A DNA stretch of 64,000 bases, from contig NC_079375.1 in assembly GCF_021018895.1 (NCBI RefSeq), forward strand, positions 15,894,492 to 15,958,491. Direction: 5' to 3'. Made by a program: the position numbers and the translations under genes. Below the pieces are notes generated by a model that was not told the origin of the DNA, did no database searches, and worked only from the letters and a program-made list of their open reading frames with translations. Positions 25,145-36,191 of the stretch are shown one piece after another; position 1 is the first letter of the stretch, and every line of letters begins with the position of its first letter. Source of the DNA: Seriola aureovittata (Eukaryota; Chordata; Actinopteri; Carangiformes; Carangidae).

Positions 25145-26319
25145 CTCGCGGAAAACAATCAGCGATCCATCCCAGTGGCACCCTCTCCCAATACGGTACA
25201 GTAACCACTGCCTACCGCTAAGACTCCCTCTCAGTGAGAAAACGAAGTGCGTCTTATGATTGACTCACTCACACCTCCATATGACTGTTAAATCGTCTTA
25301 TATGCACAGTCAATTCAGGCTTAGTGCCTTTCCCAAGCCCCATGGGCGCCGGTGATAATTTGACTTTTATTGAAATTCAGCTCCAGTGGGTTCAAGGTGG
25401 TTGAAGGTCGTTCTTTTACTGCCGCAGATGAGACGGAGGGAGAGCGCGGCATCAAACCCTCAAGGCTCAATCTCTCTCTGACTCTCTCCCGCACTCTCTT
25501 GTCTGTTTTTCCTCTCCGCCAATGGGGGGATTATTCAGGAGGCACAAGTCAATTTTGTAGTGCATCCAAACATGGTTAACAATAGCGTTTAATGAGATTG
25601 GATATAGCTGGCTGGTGTTTGCCTCTCCCCCTTCGACACAGTCTTCTTTATTACTTTTCAGTGGTACATTGCCTTATTCTTGGAGAGAAACTAGCAGTGA
25701 CAGAGGTGAATAAGTATTAAGTTATTCTATTGGGGATTAAAGGGCAGGCTGTATTCATTTTCACCATTTGTGTTTTCTTTTCAGGAGAGGTTTGCCACTT
25801 TGCTCAAACAAATGCCACCCAAAGTTTTGAGTCAGACTCTGTGGGAGTGATAGGAGGAGCAGCTGGGCTCTGCTGTGTTTTAATGGATGTTGTGAGCATG
25901 CATATAACGTGTCTCTCTGTCCATGCCCGTGTGAGTGCGTGCACACGCAGGAGAGCGTGCATATGTGACTTCCTTTCATCCTTTTATGCATTTTCCTCCT
26001 CCCGCTGATAGCGTGACGTTCGTGTCCGTGTTGAGGTGAGAGACACCGCTTTGTTTCTGTGTTTTACCGCTCATCAATATTGCAAGTGCCGCAAAAGAGC
26101 GGAGCGTGTCTTGTCGTACATTCGGGTGGCAGGACAGAAATTGGGTCGGGTGGTTTCTAAGAAATGACGACTCCTTGTGCGCGGCTAAGGTCAGATCCAT
26201 TTCTGGATAAGATAACACAGGGCGCTGCCACATGATGCCCTCTCCATCACAGTGTCGCCCCGATTACTCCTTCCATATCTGATTCAGTATCTCTCCTCAC
26301 ATGAACTGCACCCTTCTTC

Positions 26320-26320
<1 letters not shown>

Positions 26321-26370
<50 letters not shown>
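26321..26370. repeat. (CT)25 microsatellite
   Basis: Pure TC array of 50 bp; imperfect CT-rich sequence continues to about 26430. Confidence 0.97.
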
Positions 26371-26372
<2 letters not shown>

Positions 26373-26698
26373 GTCTTTCTCTCCATTCTCTCTTTTTCTT
26401 TATCTCTTTATCTCTCGGTCTCTCTCTGCTCTCTGCACTGGTTCCACATTTTACGGGATGGTTATCTCAGTTCAAGTGTGTGTCAGTGTGACAGAAAAAG
26501 GACAGTCAGTTCTGTCTGTGTCATTGACCTCCTGACCCCCCCGGTTGCTATAAAATGCAACCAGGTGAGTCGCACCGAGATGCCGTCAGAGTCACTCTGC
26601 ACATATTTGACATTAACTGTACTGATTGCTTCGTTTATCTCGCTCTCTTGTTTTTACTTAATTTTGTGATTTGCTCCCCCACCCTCGCACTCCTGAAG

Positions 26699-26701
<3 letters not shown>

Positions 26702-26774
<73 letters not shown>
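26702..26774. repeat. (CT)n microsatellite, about 70 bp
   Basis: TC array with a single A interruption near the right end. Confidence 0.97.
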
Positions 26775-28291
26775 TTCTTTAGGACTTTGCTAATGAGAAT
26801 CCTCACTGTCTTAATTAGGTAATTGAGTGACATTATTTTGTTCACTCAGCACTATTTCTTGGTCGGCTCGAAAAACAAAGACGCTTTAACTCACCCCAGA
26901 TAGCCCATTAGCTGTGGTTTATGCTGCTAAATGTCAGCCTCACACAATCCCAGCGTGACCTGGACACGGTTCTTCTCCGTCAGTCTACCCGTCGTGTCTC
27001 TAGCCAGCAGAAGTGATGATAGGGCCGAGTCGGGGCCAACCTCCAACTTGCATATGTGAAGTTTAGAAATGTCAAAGCTATAGTGGATAGACTTTCATTG
27101 TAAAGCCACTCTCCCTATGGGAAAAGGTTAAATTACATTGCCATTTTCCTCATGCTATAGCTCTCCAACATAAACACAGACTTCGGTACTCATTTTCCTA
27201 TTCTCCAGTTTGGGAGCAGGAGAGCGTTTCTTGGCGCGGTTTGCTGCGCTGTAAAGTGATATTCCTCTGGCCTTCATGGTTCATGTCAGCCGTTCCATAC
27301 TTTGCGCTTTGGGGCAGCGATCGAGGAATTCTCTTAGTTGTGTCATTAAAGTGATCGCGTTTCTGCTTTTAATGTTTTTATTGGAAAGAAAGGAGGGTAG
27401 GTAGTTGCAAGGAGAATAAATGACAGTGGGTGGGTGTGGCAGCGTGATTGGGAAGTCAGCCAAAGCCTTGTTCCACAGCCAGTGAACCATTGGGGAGTAG
27501 ACTCCCTCGCTCTAAATGCTGTTTTCTGAGGTGAGGAGCCTGATAAGAGTTGTAATTACCTCATTTTACTGCAGCAAATTGCCAGGTTTCTTAAAAGCAG
27601 ACAGGCTGGCTGAGGTAATATCAGCAGTAATGAGTATTGTGATGGTTGTGGGATGGTAGCGTTGCTTCCATCTGGATTATTATTTGGTTACTGCTGCTGT
27701 TAGTTTCTCTGCACTTACATGTTTGGCAGCTGATGATGTATATATGTAATCATTAACCTTACAAAATGTAGATACAAATGTGAAATACACATTTTTCTTC
27801 ATGATCCATTTTGAATATCTAAAACAGATGTACAAGAAATGTATCTGTGTTGTAAAAACTGTCCAGGAGCTGCATGTCAGTGGTTTTGTGTGTCATAATT
27901 CACGCACTTGTGTCTGTATGCGAGTACACACAGGTCCAGTGGTGCGTTTGGAGAATCGAGGCGTGTAGTGCACGAGAATCGTTGAAATGACGATCTGCTA
28001 AAGTAACGGTAGAATTCCCAAAGTGGTATCATCACTGCCAAACTCACTCCCAAAAGTCTACATTGAGGGAGATCGTGTTTCAGCTGTGTGTGTGTCAAGA
28101 GCAGAGAGAAGAAGAAACATTTGAAATGGAGTATCCTTTGTCAGATTGCTGAGCAGTGTGTTTCACAATTTAACCTCTTTGTGGAAATGTTGGTATCCAC
28201 TCCTGTTTGGCCTGAAACTGATACTTCGGCTATGTTATGAAATATTCTTGGGATTTGCTCAGCTTACATTGATCTGTGTTTAATCTATCTA

Positions 28292-28301
28292 CCCCCCCCC
28301 C

Positions 28302-28345
<44 letters not shown>
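28292..28345. repeat. Poly-C then (CA)n compound tract
   Basis: Thirteen C residues run directly into a CA array of about 40 bp. Confidence 0.96.
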
Positions 28346-28347
<2 letters not shown>

Positions 28348-28480
28348 TCCATTGTGTGGTTTAGCTATTACCCATGCTTGCTCAGCTTTCTTATGTTGTG
28401 TAGAAAAGGAGGATCAGGAGGAATCATTAGGAGGCGCGACAACATGTGGCTGGTGTCATTTTCATCTCACGAGTCTGTGG

Positions 28481-28705
28481 CCCCGTTCAGCCCTGGCATT
28501 AACATGCGTCTGGGGTGATCCGATCACAAGTGCACAGCTCTGAGCACATCAGTTCACACCTGGCTTTAGAATGCATCTCTACATGCGTCTCGAGTGACCA
28601 CTTGTGATCGGATCTCACTTCCCCGCTCTATATGCAAATAAACACGCATGCATTGTTGTTTTTAGCCATTCCGACTATGACAGATGGGTCCCTTGTCAGT
28701 GTGTT

Positions 28706-28746
<41 letters not shown>

Positions 28747-29081
28747 TGAATGAATCATTCTGCGCACAGCTCAACAGTGGAATATGGTTTGTAGCCATTT
28801 GAAATAATAGAATATTTTCAGTTCATTATGAAACTGTGTTGGGACTAATTAGACTGTGGCAGAGGACGTCAGTTGAATAGGCGGTCCTTCACTGTGGCCC
28901 AGGGCGCAGTTGCATTCACACTGCTAAAACAATGTGGCCTCATGTGGCCCACACCAACCTCCGGATGTGGTCTGAGTGATCGGATCTCAAAGCGTCTTGG
29001 GTGCGTTCACACCCGTACTTAAAGCTGTCCACTCTTGATCGGATCACCAGAGATGGATGTTAATACCAGGTGTGAACAGGG
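28481..29081. mobile_element. Non-autonomous DNA transposon with about 50-bp TIRs
   Basis: The left end (28481-28533) and the reverse complement of the right end (29029-29081) match over about 50 bp, sharing TTAACAT and a perfect GGTGATCCGATCA core. Subterminal inverted copies of the GTGATCGGATCTCA-type motif occur near 28605 and 28976. The interior has a (GA)18 array at 28708-28743 and no coding frame. A clear target-site duplication is not visible, so the superfamily is left open. From memory the ends resemble a common teleost MITE family. Another related motif, GTGATCCAATCACAAG, lies outside the right end near 29240. Confidence 0.7.
28708..28743. repeat. (GA)18 microsatellite
   Basis: Pure GA array lying inside the TIR element 28481-29081. 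Confidence 0.96.
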
Positions 29082-29738
29082 AGGGCAATAATGGCATCGC
29101 AACCGTGGTAAATACAGCCAAGTAACCAGGCGTGTAGATGAGATCAAAATGAATGTTCGAAATTGGGTGTGGTCCGACCCATTAGTACTCTTGTGTTAAT
29201 GTGGTACCGAGTTGGAACCCATCGGCGTCGCAGCTGGCGTGATCCAATCACAAGATGGTCTCTAGTTAGAAGTCTTTCGCACTAAAGTTAATTGAGTTGT
29301 TTGTTTTAATTGACTCATCGGATGGGACTAATTCTTGGTTAGATTCTTCCCCCTCCGTCATTGGTGATAGTTAAAATATAGAGGAATACAGAGGTTTCTT
29401 CACATGTGCATTCAGTTATTGCATGTTTAATGTATCAGCATAATAAGCACAGACTCACAAAGCTGAACATACAGATGTTCACATACCCATACATACATAA
29501 ATACTTGTTTCTGTGTTAGCACCTAGACAATGACTTGCTATTTGCAAGTTTTAGAGGAAGAGATAGGAGGCACATATTTCTGCAGCTGACATCAGAGTTT
29601 GTTTTGCGATGTTGAGGAGGACTCCTTTCTTTGTAATAAGCAGGGGGGGCAAAGGGTCACACCACAGAGCCCTGTCTAAAGCCTGAAGATCCTCAGCTTA
29701 GTCTTGCCTTCTAGACACAGGTGCTTGTAAGGTGTGTA

Positions 29739-29740
<2 letters not shown>

Positions 29741-29772
<32 letters not shown>
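29741..29772. repeat. (GT)16 microsatellite
   Basis: Pure GT array of 32 bp. Confidence 0.96.
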
Positions 29773-29774
<2 letters not shown>

Positions 29775-29831
29775 TTCTTCCAGTCCTGCATCAAGCTCAT
29801 GCATGAACCCCCCTGTAGCCTGTCATTAACT

Positions 29832-30106
29832 GGAGGCAGAGAGAAAGAAAGATAAGGGGAAGAAATGGAAGTGAGAAGATATAAAAAAAAAAAAGAGAGA
29901 GAGATGGTGGGGAAAGCGAAAAAGATGAAAGACAGTGGTAAATGGAGAGTGAAGAAATGCGCAGAGAAGAGGAGGAGAAAGGATGTGCTGGGAGTAAGGG
30001 AAAAGGGGAATGAGGGAGAGGAGAGATGGATGAGTGGGAGAGCAAAGAGGGAGCAGATAGGAGGTGGAGGTAAAGAGAAAGCGAGAGGGATGGGTGGGTG
30101 GTGGGG
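29832..30106. repeat. Purine-rich (A/G) block, about 275 bp
   Basis: The + strand is overwhelmingly A and G with few pyrimidines and no fixed unit. Open frames here are lysine/arginine/glutamate-rich and compositional. A second, shorter block lies at 30221-30293. Long purine strands can form triplex (H-DNA) structures. Confidence 0.85.
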
Positions 30107-30463
30107 TTATGATGAATTAAAGATGACACTCTCTGGCAGCCTGGTTTCTAAAGATCACTCTGTCTGCTAATGTAATGTTAATGAATGCAAATGATGTGCC
30201 CAACCTCTCTCCCCTGACCAGGGGAAGGAAGGGGAGCGAGGAAAGCGAAGAAAAAGAGGGAGAAGGAGAGACAGAGAGGTGTGGAGTGGAGGGCTTGTGC
30301 ATTAATGTGCTGTTCCCTGTCTTTGTGTAGTGTTTCAGTGTCACACCGGCAGCTGATTGAGTGATTGACCACTAGGATATGATTAGATGCATGAGTGTGT
30401 TGTCAGCAGCCTCTGGGTGTGCAATGAATGTGTACCTGTCTGTGTCGGCCCACCCTGCCTGAG

Positions 30464-30465
<2 letters not shown>

Positions 30466-30548
<83 letters not shown>
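30466..30548. repeat. (GT)n microsatellite, about 82 bp, with GGT and G9 tail
   Basis: One of the longest GT arrays in the window. It ends in two GGT units and a run of nine G at 30557-30565. Confidence 0.97.
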
Positions 30549-30549
<1 letters not shown>

Positions 30550-30883
30550 TGGTGGTGGGGGGGGGTCATTGTTATGTTTTCCTGCTTCCCTTCCGCAACA
30601 ACTCTATTACAAACCGGTAATAGTGTGGAAGGCGAGTGTGGCTGCTCACCGAGTGCCGCAAGGTTGAATCTTAAGTTTTATGCGATGTGGCAGCCCAGAT
30701 GTGTGAGGCCACGAGAATGTCACCTTGCTGTGATGATAGGATAATTTCATCAGGTTCTGCAGATCCTGCATGTTAATTTCCCTCTCTTGTGAAGGCGTTC
30801 TTCTTAACATCTGCTGCTAATCTCACTTTGGCTTCTGTAGCTCCCTTCTTCTGTACCTCCTCTCATCTCTCTCAGCTTCCTCC

Positions 30884-30903
30884 CTTTTTTTTTTTTTTTT
30901 TTT
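30884..30903. repeat. Poly-T tract, 20 bp
   Basis: T run inside a longer pyrimidine-rich stretch. Confidence 0.93.
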
Positions 30904-31439
30904 GTCTCTGATGCTGACCTGGTCTTCTTTCATGCCAAAAATCTTTATTTTCACTCAGCCAGAGCCAGTGACGACGATAAATAGACCACCGTTAATATTC
31001 ATTTAATTCTGTCTGTGGCTCAGCGATGCGGGACTTGTGTGTCCCATCACTCCACGCTAATGTCTCGGAGGATGGCAGATTATTTTCTGTTCAATTTTCA
31101 AATCAGCCACGTTGTCATTTCTGTCTTCAGGGAGACATAGCGGTAACATATTACTTTTGATGTATTTCTGTGGACTGTTGTGTATCCTCTATTAAAAGCG
31201 AAAACCTTCAGTATGAGTGACATAACTTTAGTGTGGTGCAGATTAGAAAAGTCTCGCATCTGTGTTTGTGAGGATCGTCTTCTCTGTCGAACGCGGTGAT
31301 TCAATCAAAACTATCGCCTCTTTCATATTCTTCTTACCCTGAAACAGTGTTTTGCCGTCAACCCACTCACAGTTTTCGCACCATGCTCTTGACCATGCTG
31401 GACTTGATGTTGGTCCTTCCTTCTAGTCCAGTAAACAAT

Positions 31440-31456
31440 CTTTTTTTTTTTTTTTT
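31440..31456. repeat. Poly-T tract
   Basis: T run of about 17 bp. Confidence 0.92.
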
Positions 31457-33327
31457 GTTTACGATTTCCCAGGGTGCTATGGGAGAAATTTCTACACGAT
31501 TTTGTAAAGAAAATACTTCACTCTGTCAGAAATGTTCTTTTTTTTTTATTTTTTATTTTTGATTCATAAATCCCCCAAGTGGACAGCTGATTAGTTTGAG
31601 AGATGCAGCAGCTTTCACTCTTGTTTGTCACTTTGTTTTCAGCCTCGTATTAAGATGCCAGGCTCAGCGGGCTACCATGGGGCTTCATCATTGTTAAGTG
31701 CTCATTTCAATCCCGCTGATTTCTCCTCTTGGTTTTTCATCTCTGTCTTTCTCTCTGTCTGCCTTTCCCATCCATCTCTCTCTCTCTCTCCCTTTGTCCT
31801 CCCATCTTGATTTCATTTCTGAGAAAAGATAAACCCCTCTTAAATAATGTCGTTCAAGGCCCTCGGATCTTATTTCAGTTTTGCTGCTACGATCACAAAG
31901 AGAAGGTCCTCTCAGCCCAGCATCCAGCATCTGGATTTGATTGTCTCATTGAATTACAAAGTGCACCAGCATCCTTGAACAGGGGGACACAGACAAGGGA
32001 GGGTTAAAGGATAGATGAATGGAAAAGATGTGTTGTGTTATGGGATGGGATGGGAAGGAAAATCTGTGGAGAATTGTCAGCCGTATTGACTAAGGAGCCA
32101 GGGAGCTTCAGAGAGGCGCTTCAGCACATGTTCTATCGACCAGCAGCCAAACAATCATACAGACATGGCCACAAAGGGGTAAATTACACAGACATGTTGC
32201 CATTTTGACATGCAAACTGCAGAATTAAAGTCCCACATAAAGGCTCAAAGAAGGTGGACACAATAGACAATCCATCCCTGCTTTTCTCTCTCCTCTGAAC
32301 TCTCTTTCTATCTTTTGCCCAAGTGCTGGCGAGATGTAATCATGTGTGTGTATGTGATGTATCATGCGACTGCTTGCTGACGTGTAATTGTGTGAAGAGG
32401 GGCTGCCTTATCGATCTGTAACGCAGGGCCCCATCAATGTTTAATGCAGTCTCTCTCGCTCTTTCATTTCTCTCCCTCCCTCTCTCCACCCCTCTCTCTC
32501 TATCTGTGGAAACAGCCTACCATTTGGTATTGATCGATCACTTGCTGCTAATGAGAAGGAGCTGTGCTTTCTGGGATTGGAAGCTGTAGGGCCCCTCGGT
32601 TGAGCCTTGGTTTTGGCTCAGCTTGCGACTTCTGGGTTTTGAAAAGTACACTGGCACTGTATCAGCTTGACTGAGCCTTGCACAATGAGCTAACCCACAT
32701 CCGCTGTATGATTTAGAGTAACTAATATTCTACGATGTAGTCACAATACATCCTCCGGCCTTGCGGCTCTTTAAATCCATTTAAGGCAGGCTACCCTGAC
32801 ACCTACAAGCTATTGTTTTCCAATAGATTTATGAGCCATGGTTACATAGTCAACATTAAGCTCTCCATGTTAATAATTTTCCCACAGACTGAACCGCTTC
32901 TGAACCTGGTTGTGTGTAATTTATTGGAGCTTGCAGGTGGAGCTGACATTGCAGAATATGAATGCAGGAGAAAACACTCTGGGCTACCCTCCAAGAATGA
33001 GGTGACTACAGCTAGCTGTTGTCTTTCTTTGTCTTCCAAAACACTTGTTGAAAACTGAAAGAGAGAGGGGGTAATAGGACGTGTGGTCAGACTTAACTGC
33101 AATCAGATTTGGGGAGCCAGGGAAAAGGAGGACTAATTGTTTTTACGAGGGTTTTATGGTCTTAAGATGAGGAGTAACCCTGTGTTAAACTACTGGAAAT
33201 AAGTGTCCAAGCTGCAGCTGCTTGAAATGAAAATTTACAGTAACAGCATCTTTTTTTTTTTTTGTCAAAGCTAATTATCATGTGTATGAATCTGTGGAAT
33301 TATCATTAAACAGAGAAATATTTAATC

Positions 33328-33330
<3 letters not shown>

Positions 33331-33395
<65 letters not shown>
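33331..33395. repeat. (AT)n palindromic microsatellite, 65 bp
   Basis: Uninterrupted AT array, self-complementary along its length. It is bracketed by ATCCC on the left and GGGAT on the right, so the inverted repeat extends past the array. It can form a cruciform or hairpin. Confidence 0.97.
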
Positions 33396-33398
<3 letters not shown>

Positions 33399-33872
33399 AT
33401 ATAAAATGAACCACCAGCCATTTGTTTGATGATTGACTCCCCTGAAACCAGATTGTTTTGTGAGCTTAGGTCATAGGATGACTTATATTTTCAACAAACC
33501 AAAATGTGCCTCTTGTAATTTTAAAAGAGTCTGCTTTTATAATTAATGCGGGTAGTGCATTTTTAAAGTGAGACTCTTCAAATCCACTTACGATGATGAG
33601 TAGAGCACATAACAGCTCATTTAAAACTCACACACAGGCACACACAAGGGACCTTTTCCAAATCCCCAGTGCCAGTGGACAGGTGTGTGAGGTATGGCAT
33701 GAAGGCTGTGTGTGCCCCACCCCGTTGCTAATAACCACTTAGCATACTCCATTTACTCATCTGCTACTCTGATATTTTGCTAATGGTAGACATTAGGCCA
33801 CATGACCCAGCTCATCCAACCCTCCCATGGGTCTTTTGACCTTTTTTTGTCTCCTGTCCTCACCATCTTGTG

Positions 33873-33895
33873 CCCCCCCCCCCCCCCCCCCCCCC
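33873..33895. repeat. Poly-C tract, 23 bp
   Basis: Uninterrupted C run on the + strand. Confidence 0.96.
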
Positions 33896-34057
33896 TTTCC
33901 TTTTAACAGGAAATGGAAAATGGCCTACCAAGTGCCTGTGTGATTTGACTGAAGCTTTTGTGATTTCCCCTGAGAAAGGGTTGGCAGTCCCCACAACGCT
34001 GGCTGGCGCTGAGGGCTGTTTCATGCTCCTATCTCCCCAGCTGACAGCAAGTCGCGC

Positions 34058-34139
34058 AGGCAGGCAGGCAGGCAGGCAGGCAGACAGGCTGGCTGGAGCT
34101 GGCTGGCTGGAGCTGGCTGGCTGGCTGGCTGGCTGGCTG
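34058..34139. repeat. Compound (AGGC)n-(TGGC)n tetranucleotide array
   Basis: About six GGCA units pass via GACA into about twelve GGCT units, twice interrupted by a GGAGCT step. Confidence 0.95.
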
Positions 34140-36087
34140 TGGAAACTAGACAAGGCAAGGCTGATCTTAGGGAAATTGAAATACTCTGATGGAAGCCGGG
34201 TGTGAACAAGGCTGTCACTGTAGGTGTACACAGAAAATTGCTCTCTGAGTTGGCTGGTGAATGAGAATGTGCATGTGTGTGCGTGTGCAGCATGTGTCCA
34301 TGTTGTGTGCGTGTCTTAACGTGTATATATGTGAGTGCTTGAGCATGAAGCTGAATTACCTAGGCTAATTGGTTTCATGTCTGAGGACAGTTTCTCCCTG
34401 TAAGTGGAGACAGAGAATGAAAGGCCTCTTTCCTTCCTACCAGCGGCTTGTCACTCATCCTCAGTGTACTTGTTTTTTTTTGTTTTTTTTTTCACCAAGA
34501 CCACTTGAACCGCCGATGACGGGCTTCGAGTGCTCCATCATTTGGAATGATTTCTAAATCACTGCGAGTTCAGTGAGATTCAAAATAAGCGACAGCTGCG
34601 GGTGCGTGAAGGAGCAGGTAAAGGGAGGGTGCTGGGGGCTGAAACCATTCCTTGAACGAGGACAGCGTTGTGAGATTTCTCCCTCATCAACAACCCATGT
34701 GGGCGTCTCTACCGTTTGCTTTTAATTGTGGATGATGTCCAAAGCCATAGACACAGCAGCTGCAGTTCCTCTGATAAATCCCACACACCTTGCTTATCTA
34801 ATACAGGTCATCACCCAGACACACCATACCCTACTATTCTGTCTCCCATTTTTATAAAAATCTTTTTTGGTCACAACAAACACAACCACAGGTGTGTTGT
34901 GGCAGGGGGACATCAGAAAGCAAAATAAGCCCTGGTTTGCTTTCAATATGCCAGAGAATGAGCTGTTTGTTACAGGTGAAAATATGAATCTATCATTACA
35001 CTGCTAAGGCCAACATGTCAGCCAGTTTATCACTCTGTAAAGCCGTGTGGGTGGGAGGGAGAGAGAGAGAGAGGCGCAGGAGAGACCAGTGGTTTGTGAT
35101 AACTGCCATACTTCTCTCTCCTTTCCTGGAGCTATATCACTAGTTTCCAGATTCCAGTGTACCAACCAGGCAGATATAAATCAGAACAGGGATGACAAAC
35201 TTCTTGGGTGAGCTGCCAGACTTATTTGTCTACGGTGTGTCACTGAGGTTTAGTTAGAGGGGGGGAGAGAGCGAGAGAGAATGGGTAATCTTTGTGTTCT
35301 TATATTTCATAGATATGGTGCCAGATATGACAGCTCGGTTAGTGCAAGTCCAAAGTGAGACAGATCGAATCAAATCTTTTCCTCTCAATGGCAGAATTGC
35401 CTATTTAACGTTTCTCTTGGCTCAACATTGTTTGTAACCTGTGTACCATATAGTCATCTAAGGCGCATCTTGAGTTTTTTTTGCAAATCCTCAGGAAGTT
35501 ACAATGTCTTGGAAATGTATGTATTTTCATAAATGTGGAGAGGAGCGGAGGCCATACTAGTTTTCAGCGAATGTCCCCACTTGGAGTAAATAATGTGGAA
35601 TGGCTTAGCCTTGGAATGGCTCCCTCTGCATTTTGTGCTGCCACTTTCTTCGGTTAAACAATGTGACACAGTTCGGCACTCGCACACAAACGCACGCAAA
35701 CCCGTACAGTGTTTCTCATGTGCGCACAAACAGACACAAAAATATCCACTCACTTTTCACACAAATGACTGCATATCGTGCAAATACATGCACACAAACA
35801 AAGGCAGGATGCGCATACTGTAGTTTCATGCTCACACAGGGAGAACACAATACAAAGCTCAGCGTTTAACAGCATGACAGAGGCTCTCAGACATTCCTTC
35901 CAGTGCCAAGGCTTTGTTTCCATGTCTCTTGTCTTAACAGAAGTCTAGCAGAGATGGATGAAACGCAGTGAGGGATTCGTCTCCTTTCTGTTATTCGATG
36001 ATAGTGTCAAGTGATCACTGGGGCTTGAATGCGGTTCAGCTCTGTGGAATAATGCTCAAAATAGCTTCCTTTGAGGCTAACCACTGT

Positions 36088-36126
36088 CTTTTCCTTTCTC
36101 TACCTCTTTTTCTCTCTTTGCTGCAG
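36088..36126 (+). other. ephb1: Splice acceptor of intron 1
   Basis: A pyrimidine-rich tract (TTTTCC..CTTTGCTG) ends in CAG at 36124-36126. A second AG two bases downstream (36127-36128) is possible but less likely: the first AG follows the pyrimidine tract directly and gives the phase-1 junction expected for Eph genes. Confidence 0.88.
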
Positions 36127-36191
36127 AGACCGTGATGGACACTCGGGTGGCCACAGCTGAACTGGGCTGGACAGCATATCCTAATTCCGGG
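36127..36191 (+). CDS. ephb1: ephb1 exon 2 (65 nt), EphB receptor N-terminal segment
   Basis: The exon supplies two bases that complete a split codon (phase 1; glutamate if exon 1 ends in G), then 21 codons reading TVMDTRVATAELGW and TAYPNSG. This is the segment just after the signal peptide in EphB receptors, the first strand of the ephrin-binding domain, where MDTR..TAELGW is a hallmark. It ends in phase 0 at GGG followed by the consensus donor GTAAGT. The next exon begins with tryptophan, restoring the family's conserved [12 protein letters not shown] join. The length and phases match the small second exon of vertebrate Eph genes. The MDTR form fits EphB1 better than EphB2, which as I recall has MDS at this point. 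Frame and splice sites are read directly; the gene assignment relies mainly on exon 3. Confidence 0.92.

Larger units (their letters stand above)
1..36126 (+). other. ephb1: Intron 1 of ephb1 (3' part, partial)
   Basis: This stretch has no exon I can support and ends in a strong splice acceptor at 36126. Its 5' end lies outside the window. It enters exon 2 in phase 1. Contents: microsatellites and homopolymers (listed separately), a degraded foldback repeat (12144-12289), a candidate AT-rich inverted-terminus element (about 6905-7545), a TIR element (28481-29081), a CpG-rich block (23255-23470), a GA-rich block (29832-30106) and an (AT)n palindrome (33331-33395). I see nothing recognisable beyond ordinary intronic sequence in 340-890, 1810-2700, 3100-5690, 7550-8080, 8160-9050, 11720-12140, 12290-13560, 13640-15190, 15640-17500, 17540-18550, 19250-20630, 21190-22180, 22850-23250, 24340-24770, 25150-26310, 26780-28290, 30910-33330 and 34145-36100. 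I looked for a first exon (signal peptide followed by a GT donor in phase 1) and found none. Confidence 0.85.

Noticed and set aside
26521..26570. CCAG/GTGAGT donor-like site considered as the end of exon 1
   Set aside because: The upstream frame gives no signal peptide and no in-frame start at a suitable distance.
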